This document shows positions 16,749-25,352 of a stretch of DNA of 39,224 nucleotides, in pieces. The stretch lies in NCBI GenBank assembly GCA_945898095.1, contig CAMDHE010000033.1, positions 1 through 39,224 of the forward strand, given 5' to 3'. Within the stretch, counting starts at the first letter, position 1. Every line of letters starts with the position of its first letter. The notes beneath the pieces are model-generated. The model saw nothing but the letters and a program-made list of their open reading frames with translations. It was not told where the DNA came from and ran no database searches. Source of the DNA: Roseateles toxinivorans (lineage in GTDB: Bacteria; Pseudomonadota; Gammaproteobacteria; Burkholderiales; Burkholderiaceae_C). The translations under genes and the position numbers were made by a program.

Positions 16749-16996
16749 AGATTCAGGTTCGATATTTCGCCTCGCTGCGTGAACAACTCGGCGCCGGTGA
16801 AACGCTTGAGCTCGTGGCCGGAATCACCATCGGCCAATTGCGCGATCAATTGCTGGCGAGCTCGGCCCTGCATGGGCAGGCCCTGGCGCGTGGCCGGGCA
16901 GTGCGCTGCGCGTTGAATCAGCTGCTCTGCAAGGAAGACGCGGTCATTGCTGACGGCGCTGAAGTCGCTTTCTTTCCGCCCGTTACCGGCGGTTGA
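16745..16996 (+). CDS. moaD: Molybdopterin synthase sulfur carrier subunit
   Basis: An 83-residue ubiquitin-fold protein ending in the diagnostic Gly-Gly (FFPPVTGG). The C-terminal glycine is adenylated and thiocarboxylated, and the sulfur goes to precursor Z in molybdopterin synthase with MoaE. The N terminus (IQVRYFASLREQLGAGETLEL) is typical of MoaD rather than ThiS. It is the last gene of the rightward run and overlaps moeA by four bases. The moaE gene, which usually follows in related genomes, is absent; the next gene is on the other strand. Confidence 0.93.
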   Translation: MKIQVRYFASLREQLGAGETLELVAGITIGQLRDQLLASSALHGQALARGRAVRCALNQLLCKEDAVIADGAEVAFFPPVTGG

Positions 16997-17028
16997 GGTC
17001 AGCGGCAGCGTGGCTGCAGATCAGCGGG

Positions 17029-17550
17029 TCATTTGCTGAACTTCAGCAAGTCGCTGGGCAGCACCCGCAGCAGGCCCAGGCATTGGCCTTTGACATCGCT
17101 GAATTTGTTCAAATCCCCCATCTCACAGCGGTCGCCGCCGATCACCTGCAAGCGCGCGATGTCCTGGCAGCTGATGCCTTCGAACTGCAGTTCGCGGTTG
17201 CGCTGATCCCCGGGCTTGACCGAGCCGAAGCTGGTCAGCTTGCTGGCGTAGACCACGCCATTGCTGCGATAGGCAGAAAAGCCCGGCACCAGGCTGCTGA
17301 TTTCATAGGGCAGTTTGTTGTTCAAATTCATCTCGAAGCGGCAGCCACCCGGCGCTTCGACAAAACGCAACAATTGCAACTCGGCCAGAACAGCCGGCTT
17401 TTTACCCGGACTGATCAGGCGCCAGCTGCCGTCATCCTTGAGCAAGTAGCGCTGCCCGTCCGCATCGCTGAGTTCAATATCGGCATTGGCGCAGGCTGAG
17501 GCCAAGGCCAGAACGAGTATTGCTGGCAGCATTGCGTGGCAGGTTTTCAT
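17029..17550 (-). CDS. Secreted protein of unknown function
   Basis: A 173-residue protein from ATG 17550 with a signal peptide (MKTCHAMLPAILVLALASACANA). The region LASACA could read as a lipobox, but cleavage after ANA is equally possible, so whether it is a lipoprotein is unclear. The mature part begins IELSDADGQRYLLKDDGSWRLI, a pattern seen in small exported proteins that carry a one-strand DG.xy.l.dDGtW repeat. Three further cysteines (FEAPGGCRFEM, EGISCQDIA, GDRCEMG) and a fourth in VKGQCLGL suggest periplasmic disulphides. I do not recognise a named family and assign no function. It is convergent with moaD and divergent from the helicase. Confidence 0.75.
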   Translation of the reverse strand: MKTCHAMLPAILVLALASACANADIELSDADGQRYLLKDDGSWRLISPGKKPAVLAELQLLRFVEAPGGCRFEMNLNNKLPYEISSLVPGFSAYRSNGVVYASKLTSFGSVKPGDQRNRELQFEGISCQDIARLQVIGGDRCEMGDLNKFSDVKGQCLGLLRVLPSDLLKFSK

Positions 17551-17624
17551 GGGGGAATCCGGGCATGGAGGTCGATCAATCAGACTGTAGTGGACAGGCT
17601 TTATCGGTGCCATCCCCCGAGCAC

Positions 17625-17654
17625 TTGCTAGAGGAAACCCTGATGTGCTATAGT
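17625..17654 (+). promoter_or_regulatory. Candidate promoter of the DEAD-box helicase
   Basis: TTGCTA (17625-17630) and TATAGT (17649-17654) are separated by 18 bases on the plus strand, with five of six -10 positions and four of six -35 positions matching consensus. Transcription would start near 17661, about 307 nt before the helicase ATG, and would make a long leader. Confidence 0.5.
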
Positions 17655-17660
17655 TCGACC

Positions 17661-17967
17661 TTCGCTGGAGTTGAGACCCCAGCGATTCGTACGTCTCCTC
17701 TGACCTTGTTCAGGCCGCTGCCCAAAATTCTGGTGCCAGTGTTGCGCTGAATACCCCTCGGGTTCGGTCGGCGGCGATGCCGTCGCTTTGACTGTTCCCC
17801 CGGCGCCGCACCAGGCTCCCCCCAAACTCGCTTGCAGCGAGCTTTGTGATGCCCTGGTGCACGACGCGAGCTTTCTCCCAGCGACTTTTCTGGCTTGACC
17901 CATAGGTCGGGTGCTTCGCATTTGCTCTGCTATTGCAGGGTCGGGCGTAGCTTTGTTGAAAGAAGAT
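17661..17967 (+). promoter_or_regulatory. Long foldable 5' leader of the DEAD-box helicase mRNA
   Basis: No coding sequence is convincing in this stretch. It holds several complementary pairs: CGCTGG/CCAGCG around 17665-17687 (hairpin with a 10-base loop), GCACCAGG near 17806 pairing with CCTGGTGC near 17853, and within that pair CTCGC/GCGAG as a small inner stem. Short motifs of the form GCGAGCTTT recur three times. A long leader before a cold-shock type helicase gene suggests post-transcriptional control, as known for E. coli csdA and rhlE-like genes in general; that part is inference. Confidence 0.45.
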
Positions 17968-19614
17968 ATGAGTTTTGAAAATCTAGGCCTGCACGAAGTT
18001 CTCCTGCGCGCCGTTGTTGATTCCGGCTATGAGACAGCCACCGAAGTACAGACTCAGGCAATTCCTCCGGGCCTGAACGGTCAGGACCTGATGGTCTCGG
18101 CACGTACCGGCAGCGGCAAGACCGCCGCCTTCATCCTGCCAGCCCTGCAAAAAATCCTGGCCAGCCGCAGCGAGAACGCGACGCGCCAAAAAGGCAAGAT
18201 GTATGGCCCGAAAATCCTCGTGCTGACACCGACCCGCGAACTGGCGATGCAGGTGGCCAAGGCTGCACAAACCTACGGGCGCCATGTGCCTGGCCTGCGC
18301 ATTTCGACCGTGCTGGGCGGCATGCCTTACGCGCTGCAGATCAAGCAGTTGAGCGGCCCCCTGGACATCCTGATCGCCACGCCTGGCCGTCTGCTTGACC
18401 ATCTGCAGTCAGGCAAGGCCGTGCTCGACAACGTCGAAATCCTGGTGCTCGACGAAGCCGACCGCATGCTTGACATGGGCTTCATCGACGACATCAAGAC
18501 CATCGCCGACCGGATTCCGGCAACTCGTCAGACCCTGATGTTCAGCGCTACGTTCGCTGGCCATGTCGGCCGTCTGGCGCATGACCTGATGCGCGATCCG
18601 CTGCGCGTTGACGTTGCTTCCCACACCGACACGCATGAGAACATCACGCAGCGTCTGCACTGGGCTGACAACAACAACCACAAGGATCAGTTGCTCGAGC
18701 ATCTGCTCGCCGACAAGGATCTCGACCAGGCCTTGGTTTTCACCAGCACCCAGCGCGATGCTGACTGGCTGGCCGAGCGCCTGCAGGAACTCGGTCATTC
18801 GGTGGCGCCGCTGCACGGCGGCATGCCGCAGGGTCGCCGCAACCGCACCTTGCTGGCGCTGCGCCGGCGTGAAGTGCGCGTGCTGGTCGCTACCGACGTG
18901 GCGGCTCGCGGTATCGACGTGCCGACGATTTCGCATGTGATCAATTACGGTCTGCCGATGAAGGCCGAGGACTATGTGCACCGTATCGGCCGTACCGGCC
19001 GTGCCGGCCGCTCGGGCCTGGCGGTAACGCTGGCCACGCGCGACGATGTGTCGATGATCCGCCGCATCCAGCAGTTCACCACCCAGACCATCCCGTCAGC
19101 GCAAATCGAAGGCCTGGAGCCGAAGACGCAAGAACCGCGCATCTTCCCACCGCGTCCGATGGGTGCCGGCGGCTTTGAAGACCGCGGTGCACCGCGTCCT
19201 TCATGGGGTGCCAAGCCTGCTTATGGCAACAAGAGCTTCGGCGGCAACAAGTCCTTCGGAAACAAGCCTTTCAACCGTGACGGGGGCCAACCGTTCAACC
19301 GTGATGGCGGCCAGCCCTTCAATCGCGATGCAGGTCGTCCTGCAGCTTTCGAGCCGCGCGGCGAGTTCCGTCAGGATGCAAGGCCTGAATTTGTTCGCCA
19401 GGACGCCAGGCCATCGTTTGACAACAAGCCTTTCGAGCGCAGCAATGACCGCCCGAACGACCGCAGCTTCGCTCCGCGTGGTGACCGGCCATCGTTCGGC
19501 GCTGCCAAGCCGAGTTTCGGCCAGGACCGTCGTCCTGCCGGCCCTGGCGCCGGCCCGAAGCGCAGTGGTCCGTTCAGCCCCTCCGGCCCGCGTCGCAGCG
19601 GTTTCGGTCGCTGA
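17968..19614 (+). CDS. DEAD-box ATP-dependent RNA helicase with repetitive basic tail (RhlE-like)
   Basis: A 548-residue helicase. The Q motif region (ENLGLHEVLLRAVVDSGYETATEVQTQAIP) is at residues 4-32, Walker A ARTGSGKT at 45-52, the PTRELAMQ motif near 88, DEAD at 162-165 (VLDEADRMLDMGF), SAT at 193-195, and HRIGRTGRAGRSG near 338-350. From about residue 375 the protein becomes a low-complexity Gly/Asn/Arg/Pro/Phe-rich tail, including three exact-length PFNRDGGQ-type repeats. Such tails bind RNA without sequence preference and help target ribosomal or cold-structured RNA. It should unwind short RNA duplexes in ribosome assembly or mRNA decay. The ATG at 17968 gives the standard N terminus; the frame is open 57 bases further upstream. 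A strong terminator follows the stop. Confidence 0.94.
   Translation: MSFENLGLHEVLLRAVVDSGYETATEVQTQAIPPGLNGQDLMVSARTGSGKTAAFILPALQKILASRSENATRQKGKMYGPKILVLTPTRELAMQVAKAAQTYGRHVPGLRISTVLGGMPYALQIKQLSGPLDILIATPGRLLDHLQSGKAVLDNVEILVLDEADRMLDMGFIDDIKTIADRIPATRQTLMFSATFAGHVGRLAHDLMRDPLRVDVASHTDTHENITQRLHWADNNNHKDQLLEHLLADKDLDQALVFTSTQRDADWLAERLQELGHSVAPLHGGMPQGRRNRTLLALRRREVRVLVATDVAARGIDVPTISHVINYGLPMKAEDYVHRIGRTGRAGRSGLAVTLATRDDVSMIRRIQQFTTQTIPSAQIEGLEPKTQEPRIFPPRPMGAGGFEDRGAPRPSWGAKPAYGNKSFGGNKSFGNKPFNRDGGQPFNRDGGQPFNRDAGRPAAFEPRGEFRQDARPEFVRQDARPSFDNKPFERSNDRPNDRSFAPRGDRPSFGAAKPSFGQDRRPAGPGAGPKRSGPFSPSGPRRSGFGR
19267..19338 (+). repeat. Three in-frame 24-bp tandem repeats in the helicase tail
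   Basis: Units at 19267-19290, 19291-19314 and 19315-19338 each encode PFNRDGGQ or PFNRDAGR. The third unit has drifted (CAATCGC for CAACCGT). The length is a multiple of three, so changes in copy number keep the frame. Confidence 0.85.
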
Positions 19615-19640
19615 TTGATCCGGACTTTCGTTTGACCTGG

Positions 19641-19670
19641 AAAAGCCCGCTGGCCAAGCGGGCTTTTTTT
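19641..19670 (+). terminator. Rho-independent terminator of the helicase gene
   Basis: The arms AAAAGCCCGCT (19641-19651) and AGCGGGCTTTT (19657-19667) form a perfect 11-bp stem with a five-base loop, followed by more T residues. It lies 27 bases after the stop codon. Confidence 0.92.
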
Positions 19671-19689
19671 CAACTGCAGGAAATGCGGC

Positions 19690-20280
19690 ATGCAACAAAA
19701 GGGTCGGCTGAGCCAATGGGACGATGCCAAGGGCTATGGATTCATCTCGCCTGACGAAGGCGGGCCGCGCCTGTTCGTCCATCGCCAGGCCTTCGGCAAT
19801 GCCCGTCCGCAAGCCGGTCAGGCCTACAGCTTTGAAATCGGAGTTGATGCCCAAGGCAAGCCGCGCGCTCTGAAATTGCGCAGCCTGGCGCCCAAAGCCC
19901 AAGCCTGGCGTGGCAGCAGGGTATGGCTGGTGCCGGGCTTTGCTTCGGCCTATCTGGTCTGCCATTTGTTGTGGCCGCTGCCGCCTGCGGTCTGGGGCGC
20001 TTATATGGCGATGAGCATGGCGACCTTCATCGTCTATGCCGGCGACAAACGCGCAGCGCGGCTCGGCCAGCCCCGTGTGCCTGAACGCACATTGCATGGT
20101 CTGGCGCTGGCCTGCGGCTGGCCGGGCGCCTTGCTGGCGCAGCAACTGCTCAGGCACAAGTCGGCCAAGTCCGAGTTCCTGCGCCGCTTCTGGTTTGCCG
20201 CCGGCGCCAATGTCGCGCTGTTCGTCCTGCTGGCCACGCCGCTGCTCCGATCAGCCCTTGACTGGATCTGGGCTGGCTGA
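19690..20280 (+). CDS. Cold-shock domain plus DUF1294 membrane protein
   Basis: A 196-residue two-part protein. Residues 1-65 form a cold-shock/OB-fold domain (KGRLSQWDDAKGYGFISPDEGGPRLFVHRQAF) with the RNP1 and RNP2 aromatic residues KGYGFI and LFVH. After a linker, residues 75-196 form a DUF1294 domain with about four hydrophobic segments and the polar signature YAGDKRAARLGQPRVPERTLHGLALACGWPGALLAQQLLRHKSAKSEFLRRFW, which is best read as key residues DKRxA, RxPE, GGWPGA, KxxF. The same fusion is known in many proteobacteria; its role is not established. It may tether an RNA- or DNA-binding domain to the membrane. It has its own start 20 bases beyond the helicase terminator. Confidence 0.9.
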   Translation: MQQKGRLSQWDDAKGYGFISPDEGGPRLFVHRQAFGNARPQAGQAYSFEIGVDAQGKPRALKLRSLAPKAQAWRGSRVWLVPGFASAYLVCHLLWPLPPAVWGAYMAMSMATFIVYAGDKRAARLGQPRVPERTLHGLALACGWPGALLAQQLLRHKSAKSEFLRRFWFAAGANVALFVLLATPLLRSALDWIWAG

Positions 20281-20291
20281 ACCTGGTCGCT

Positions 20292-20993
20292 TCAGTCGCT
20301 GAACAGCGTCAGCAGCCGATCGAGCCCGCCGGCATTGATCGCCACCATGGCCTGTTCGCGCACCCGCGGTTTGGCATGGTAGGCGACTGACAGGCCGGAG
20401 GCGCCGAGCATCAAGAGGTCGTTGGCGCCATCGCCGACGGCAATCGCCTGGCGCGGCTGCGCACCAATGGCGTCGCAGCATTGCAGCAGCATGCGGCGCT
20501 TTTCCTCGCCGTCGCAGATCTCGCCCCAGGCCTGGGGAATCAGCCCGCCGGTCAGTCGGCCATCCTTGATTTCAAGCTCGTTGCTGCGGACGAAGTCGAT
20601 GCCGAGTTCCTGCACCACATAACGGGTGAAATAGCTGAAGCCGCCCGACACCAGCAGCAGTTTCAACCCCGCTGTTTTCAAGGCTGCACAGAGCTCACGC
20701 GCACCCGGGTTGAACTGCAGGCGCTCCCTCAGCACGGCTTCAAGCGCGCTTTCCGGCACGCCCTGCAGCAGCGCCAGGCGCCGGCGCAGGCTGTCCTTGA
20801 AGTCGCTGATCTCGCCGCGCATCGCGGCCTCGGTGATCGCCGCGACTTCGGCCTTGCGCCCGGCGGCTTCGGCGATTTCATCGATGCATTCGATATTGAT
20901 CAGCGTCGAATCCATGTCGAAGGCGGCGATGCGGAAATCCGCCAGTTTCAGCGGCGGCGCGAAGCCTTGGATCACGAGGGTCGGGTCTTGCAT
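20292..20993 (-). CDS. serB: Phosphoserine phosphatase
   Basis: A 233-residue HAD-family SerB that makes serine from phosphoserine, the last step of serine biosynthesis. Motif I is FDMDSTLINIECIDEIA (nucleophile Asp26, acid/base Asp28), followed by the LLLVSGGFSYFT motif, the conserved Lys in DGEEKRRML, and GDGANDLLML, which binds magnesium. It is the short form without an N-terminal ACT domain. ATG 20993 was chosen; a TTG at 21014 would overlap the region just after mfd. It follows mfd by 21 bases on the same strand and is the last gene of that run; the convergent DUF1294 gene ends 11 bases away. Confidence 0.95.
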   Translation of the reverse strand: MQDPTLVIQGFAPPLKLADFRIAAFDMDSTLINIECIDEIAEAAGRKAEVAAITEAAMRGEISDFKDSLRRRLALLQGVPESALEAVLRERLQFNPGARELCAALKTAGLKLLLVSGGFSYFTRYVVQELGIDFVRSNELEIKDGRLTGGLIPQAWGEICDGEEKRRMLLQCCDAIGAQPRQAIAVGDGANDLLMLGASGLSVAYHAKPRVREQAMVAINAGGLDRLLTLFSD

Positions 20994-21014
20994 CAATGGG
21001 TCCGTTTCAATCAA

Positions 21015-24000
21015 TTAGCGGGTCGGCTGCCCCAGCAAGCGCAGCACTTCGCGGATCGCCTGGGCGCGGTCTTTCGGATCGGTCAAGGCCTTTTCGATGC
21101 GCAGCTTGTCGTTGCCGACCAACTTGATATTGCGGTTCTTCTGCACCAGCGCGATCACCTTGGCGGCGTCGATCGGCGGGTTCGGGCGGAAGCTGATGTT
21201 CATCAGCTGTGGTGCGGCATCGATCTTCAACACGCCATAAGGCTTGGCCAGCACGCGCAACCGGTGCGTGTCGAACAGAGTCTGGCCCTGCGCCGGCAGC
21301 TTGCCAAAACGGTCGGTCGCTTCCTCGAGCAGCGCGTCGATCTGCTCGTTCTTTTCGGCCGAAGCCAGGCGTTTGTAGAAGGACAGCCGCACATGCACAT
21401 CGCCGCAATAAGCATCGGGCAGCAGCGCCGGTGCATGCAGGTTGATCTCGGTGACGGCAGCCAGCGGATTGAGCAGATCCGGTTCAACGCCGGCCTTCAG
21501 CGAGCGCACTGCTTCGGTGAGCATCTCGTTGTAGAGCTGGAAGCCGATCTCGAGCATATTGCCACTCTGGTTCTCGCCCAGTACCTCGCCGGCGCCGCGG
21601 ATTTCCAGGTCATGCATCGCCAGGTAAAAGCCCGAACCGAGCTCTTCCATCGCCTGGATCGCATCGAGCCGCTGCGCCGCCTGTTTGGTCAAGCCTTCCA
21701 GATCCGGCACCATCAGATAGGCATAAGCCTGATGGTGTGAGCGGCCGACGCGGCCGCGCAACTGGTGCAGTTGCGCCAGGCCGAATTTGTCGGCGCGCGC
21801 CATCACGATGGTGTTGGCGCTCGGCACATCGATGCCGGTTTCGATGATGGTCGAGCACAGCAGCAGATTGTGTTTGCCGCCGACGAATTCGCGCATCACC
21901 CGCTCCAGTTCGCGCTCGGGCATCTGCCCATGGGCGATGACGATGCGCGCTTCGGGCAGCAACTCGACCAGCTTCTGGCGCCGGTTCTCGATCGTGTCGA
22001 CCTCGTTGTGCAGGAAATAGACCTGCCCGCCGCGCTTCAACTCGCGCAGCACCGCTTCACGGATCACGCCGTTGCTCTCGCTGCGGACAAAGGTCTTGAT
22101 CGCCAGCCGGCGCTGCGGCGCGGTCGCAATCACGCTCAGGTCACGCAGCCCTTCCAGCGCCATGCCCAGGGTGCGCGGGATCGGCGTGGCGGTCAGGGTC
22201 AGCACATCGACTTCGGCGCGCATTGCCTTCATCGCCTCCTTGTGGCGCACACCGAAGCGGTGCTCTTCGTCGATCACCAGCAGCCCCAGGCGCATGAACT
22301 TGACGTCGGCGCTGAGCAGCTTGTGGGTGCCGATGACGATGTCGATCGAGCCATCCGCCAGGCCGGCCATTGCAGCCTTGATTTCCTTGGCTGAGCGGAA
22401 GCGGCTCATCTCGGCGACCCGCACCGGCCATTTGCCGAAGCGGTCGGAAATGGTCTGGAAATGCTGTTCGGCCAACAGCGTCGTCGGCGCCAGGATCGCC
22501 ACCTGCTTGCCGCCCATCACGGCGATGAAAGCTGCGCGCAGCGCGACTTCGGTTTTGCCGAAGCCGACATCGCCGCAGACCAGCCGGTCCATCGGCCGCG
22601 GACTGATCATGTCCTGGATCACCGCATGGATGGCGGCGCGCTGGTCGGGTGTTTCCTCGAAGCCGAAACTGGCGGCGAAGGCCTCGTAGTCCTGGCCGCC
22701 ATAGCGGAAGGCATGGCCTTCGCGCAAGGCCCGCTGGGCATAGAGGTTGAGCAACTCGGCCGCGGTGTCGCGCACCTGTTCGGCGGCGCGGCGTTTGGCT
22801 TTTTCCCATTGACCCGAGCCGAGGCGGTGCAGTGGCGCCTCTTCGGCCGACACGCCGGTGTAGCGGCTGATCAGATGCAGTTGCGACACCGGCACATAGA
22901 GCGTCGCGGCATCGGCATATTCGAGATGCAGGAACTCCGAGGCGCCGTCGCCGATGTCGATATTGATCAGCCCGCGGTAGCGTCCGATGCCATGGTTGCT
23001 GTGCACCACCGGGTCGCCAAGCTTCAGCTCCGACAGGTCCTTGATCAGCGCATTGACATCGCTGACTTGCTCCTGCTTGCGCCGCCTGCGCGTTGTCGGC
23101 GCAGTGGCGAACAACTCGGTCTCGGTGAAGAGCTGGATCTTCCTTCCGGAATCAGGCTCGAACCAGAAAAATCCCTCGGCCAGCGGCGCTGCGGTGATCG
23201 CGAACTTTTCTTCGCCGGCTTCGAATTCGGCCAGATCCTGCACCGAGGGTGGGTCGATGCTGCTGTCGCGCAGCAGTTCCAGCAAGGTCTCGCGCCGGCC
23301 TTCGCTTTCGGCCAGCAGCAGCACCCGGTGCGGGGTGCTCTTCAGGTGCGCGGCCAGTCTGGCAAAGGGTTGCTGGGTGCCGCGCTCGATGCTGACATCG
23401 GGCAGCGGCCTGGCGTAGTCGATCGGCTCATCGACCGAGATATGGCCGCGCACCGCCAGCACCGCATGGGGATGGGTCAGCGTGAAGAATTCCTCGACCT
23501 TGAGGAAAATCTCTTCAGGCGCCAGAATCGGCCGCTCGGGGTCATGCTGGAGAAAGCGGTGGCGTTCTCGCGTGTCGACCCAGAAGCGCTTCAGCGCCTC
23601 GTCGACATTGCCATGCAGCACCAGCGCCACCTGCTCGCCGAGGAAGTCAAAGATCGTCGCGGTCTGCTCGAAGAAGATCGGCAGGTAATACTCGATGCCG
23701 CCAGTGGCGATGCCCGAGGCCATGTCCTTGTAGATGCGCGAGCGGGTCGGGTCGCCCTCCATCTTTTCGCGCCAGCGCGACCTGAAGGCCTGGCGCGCGG
23801 CTTCGTCCATCGGGAATTCATGGCCTGGCAGCAACCGCACCTGCGGTACCGGATAAAGGCTGCGCTGGCTGTCGGGGTCGAAGGTGCGGATCGAATCGAC
23901 CTCGTCACCGAACAGGTCGACCCTGAAAGGCACTAGCGAGCCCATCGGGAACAGATCGATCAAGCCGCCGCGCACCGCATATTCGCCTGGCGACACCACC

Positions 24001-24485
24001 TGGCTGACATGGGCATAGCCGCCCAGCGTCAACTGCGCTTTCAGGCTGGCTTCGTCGAGCCGCTGCTTTTGTTTGAAATTGAAGGTCGTGGCGGCCAGAA
24101 AGGAGGGCGGTGCCAACCGGGTCAAGGCCGTGGTGGCCGGCAGCAGCACGACGTCAACATCGCGCTGTTCAGCCGCCTTGCCCTGGCTTTGCAGCAGCCC
24201 CCAGAGCGTGGCCAGGCGCTCGGAGATCAGGTCCTGATGCGGCGAAAAATTGTCGTAGGGCAGGGTTTCCCAATCGGGGAAGACCGCCACACGCAACTGC
24301 GGCGCAAAGAATTTCAGCTCATCCTCGAGCCTTTGCGTGTCGCTTGGATCGGCGGTGATGATCGCGGTGATGCGGCCGGCGGCCATTTGCTGCAGCGCGA
24401 ATTGCGCCAGCAGCAAGGCATCGGCTGATCCGGTCGGGCGGGGCTGGTTGAATTTTTTGCCAGGGGCGATAAGGGGAAGCAGCAT
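21015..24485 (-). CDS. mfd: Transcription-repair coupling factor
   Basis: A full-length Mfd of 1156 residues. It removes RNA polymerase stalled at DNA lesions and recruits the UvrA2B excision machinery. The N-terminal UvrB-homology region is visible (RITAIITADPSDTQRLEDELKFF, FPDWETLPYDNFSPH, SPGEYAVRGGLIDLFP). The RNA polymerase-interacting domain follows (GDPVVHSNHGIGRYRGL, about residues 490-540). The RecG-like translocase has Walker A GDVGFGKTEVALRAAF near residue 638, DEEHRFG near 737, TATPIPRTLGMAL, and the TRG region (VIETGIDVPSANTI, RGRVGRSHHQAYAYL). The C-terminal D7 domain is present. The gene starts 15 bases after the RIO kinase stop and leads into serB. Confidence 0.97.
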   Translation of the reverse strand: MLLPLIAPGKKFNQPRPTGSADALLLAQFALQQMAAGRITAIITADPSDTQRLEDELKFFAPQLRVAVFPDWETLPYDNFSPHQDLISERLATLWGLLQSQGKAAEQRDVDVVLLPATTALTRLAPPSFLAATTFNFKQKQRLDEASLKAQLTLGGYAHVSQVVSPGEYAVRGGLIDLFPMGSLVPFRVDLFGDEVDSIRTFDPDSQRSLYPVPQVRLLPGHEFPMDEAARQAFRSRWREKMEGDPTRSRIYKDMASGIATGGIEYYLPIFFEQTATIFDFLGEQVALVLHGNVDEALKRFWVDTRERHRFLQHDPERPILAPEEIFLKVEEFFTLTHPHAVLAVRGHISVDEPIDYARPLPDVSIERGTQQPFARLAAHLKSTPHRVLLLAESEGRRETLLELLRDSSIDPPSVQDLAEFEAGEEKFAITAAPLAEGFFWFEPDSGRKIQLFTETELFATAPTTRRRRKQEQVSDVNALIKDLSELKLGDPVVHSNHGIGRYRGLINIDIGDGASEFLHLEYADAATLYVPVSQLHLISRYTGVSAEEAPLHRLGSGQWEKAKRRAAEQVRDTAAELLNLYAQRALREGHAFRYGGQDYEAFAASFGFEETPDQRAAIHAVIQDMISPRPMDRLVCGDVGFGKTEVALRAAFIAVMGGKQVAILAPTTLLAEQHFQTISDRFGKWPVRVAEMSRFRSAKEIKAAMAGLADGSIDIVIGTHKLLSADVKFMRLGLLVIDEEHRFGVRHKEAMKAMRAEVDVLTLTATPIPRTLGMALEGLRDLSVIATAPQRRLAIKTFVRSESNGVIREAVLRELKRGGQVYFLHNEVDTIENRRQKLVELLPEARIVIAHGQMPERELERVMREFVGGKHNLLLCSTIIETGIDVPSANTIVMARADKFGLAQLHQLRGRVGRSHHQAYAYLMVPDLEGLTKQAAQRLDAIQAMEELGSGFYLAMHDLEIRGAGEVLGENQSGNMLEIGFQLYNEMLTEAVRSLKAGVEPDLLNPLAAVTEINLHAPALLPDAYCGDVHVRLSFYKRLASAEKNEQIDALLEEATDRFGKLPAQGQTLFDTHRLRVLAKPYGVLKIDAAPQLMNISFRPNPPIDAAKVIALVQKNRNIKLVGNDKLRIEKALTDPKDRAQAIREVLRLLGQPTR

Positions 24486-24500
24486 TCTTGATCTCAGGAC

Positions 24501-25349
24501 TTACCTTGGCGTCTGCATTCGCAAACGCCGGGCTGATTCTTCGTCGCGGGCGTCGTCGATCTCGCGCATCACGCTGTTGATATTGACCACGCCGGCCTTG
24601 CGGACAAAGCGGCCGGTCAGTGGCTGGTCCGGGTGCAGGGCGCCGCGCTGGTACAGGTCCCAGATTTCTTCACCATATTCACTCTTCAGCAACTCGGGTG
24701 CGAAACGGCCGAAAAAGCCGCGCAGATTGTCGACATCGCGCAGCAGCATTCGCTTGGCGTGGTTGTTGCCTGCGGCGTCGACCGCTTGCGGCAAGTCGAT
24801 GATCACCGGGCCGTCCTCCGCCAGCAGGATGTTGAATTCAGACAAGTCGCCGTGGATCACGCCGGCGCTGAGCATGCGCACGACTTCCTGCAGCAGCGAC
24901 TGATGGTGGCGGCGCGCATCCTCGGGGCTGAAATCGACATCGTTCAGGCGCGGTGCGGCATCGCCCCCGGCGTCGCAGACCAACTCCATCAAGAGCACAC
25001 CGTCGCAGAAGTTATAGGGTTTGGGTACGCGCACACCGGCCGCAGCCAGGCGATACAAGGCATCGACCTCGGCGCTTTGCCAAGCCGCTTCCTGGGCCTG
25101 GCGGCCAAAGCGCGTGCCCTTTGCCATCGCGCGGGCCTGGCGGCTGTTCTTGACCTTGCGGTTCTCGGTGTAGTCGACCGCCTGCCTGAAGCTGCGTTGA
25201 TCGGCTTCCTTGTAGACCTTGGCGCAGCGCGTGTCTTCGCCACAGCGGACCACGTAAACCATTGCCTCTTTGCCGCTCATCAACTGGCGTACAACGCTGT
25301 CGATCAGGCCTTCTTCAAGCAAGGGTTGCAGTCTCTTCGGTGTTTTCAT
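24501..25349 (-). CDS. RIO1-type serine protein kinase
   Basis: A 282-residue RIO-family atypical kinase of the bacterial PA4780-like type. The ATP-binding Lys44 is in CAKVYKEADQRSFRQAVDY, followed by the Arg/Lys-rich flexible loop of the family (about residues 57-85). The hinge/lobe region is GVLLMELVCDAGG, the catalytic loop is HGDLSEFNIL (166-175, with Asp168 and Asn173), and the metal-binding IIDLPQAV replaces DFG (Asp185). All residues needed for activity are present. Archaeal and eukaryotic Rio1 act in late small-subunit ribosome maturation; the bacterial role is not established. It lies three bases after the RlmN-like gene and 15 before mfd, so it is likely in one operon with both. Confidence 0.93.
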   Translation of the reverse strand: MKTPKRLQPLLEEGLIDSVVRQLMSGKEAMVYVVRCGEDTRCAKVYKEADQRSFRQAVDYTENRKVKNSRQARAMAKGTRFGRQAQEAAWQSAEVDALYRLAAAGVRVPKPYNFCDGVLLMELVCDAGGDAAPRLNDVDFSPEDARRHHQSLLQEVVRMLSAGVIHGDLSEFNILLAEDGPVIIDLPQAVDAAGNNHAKRMLLRDVDNLRGFFGRFAPELLKSEYGEEIWDLYQRGALHPDQPLTGRFVRKAGVVNINSVMREIDDARDEESARRLRMQTPR

Positions 25350-25352
25350 GGG

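Noticed and set aside
16993-17499. A frame after moaD considered as a possible moaE
   Set aside because: It shows no MoaE motif and is antisense to the secreted protein at 17029-17550, which has a proper signal peptide.
17628-17921. A 97-codon minus-strand frame over the helicase leader
   Set aside because: There is no ribosome-binding site and no recognisable product; the region fits a structured leader on the other strand better.
22461-23936. A 491-codon plus-strand frame inside mfd
   Set aside because: It is fully inside the well-supported mfd gene and has shadow-like composition.
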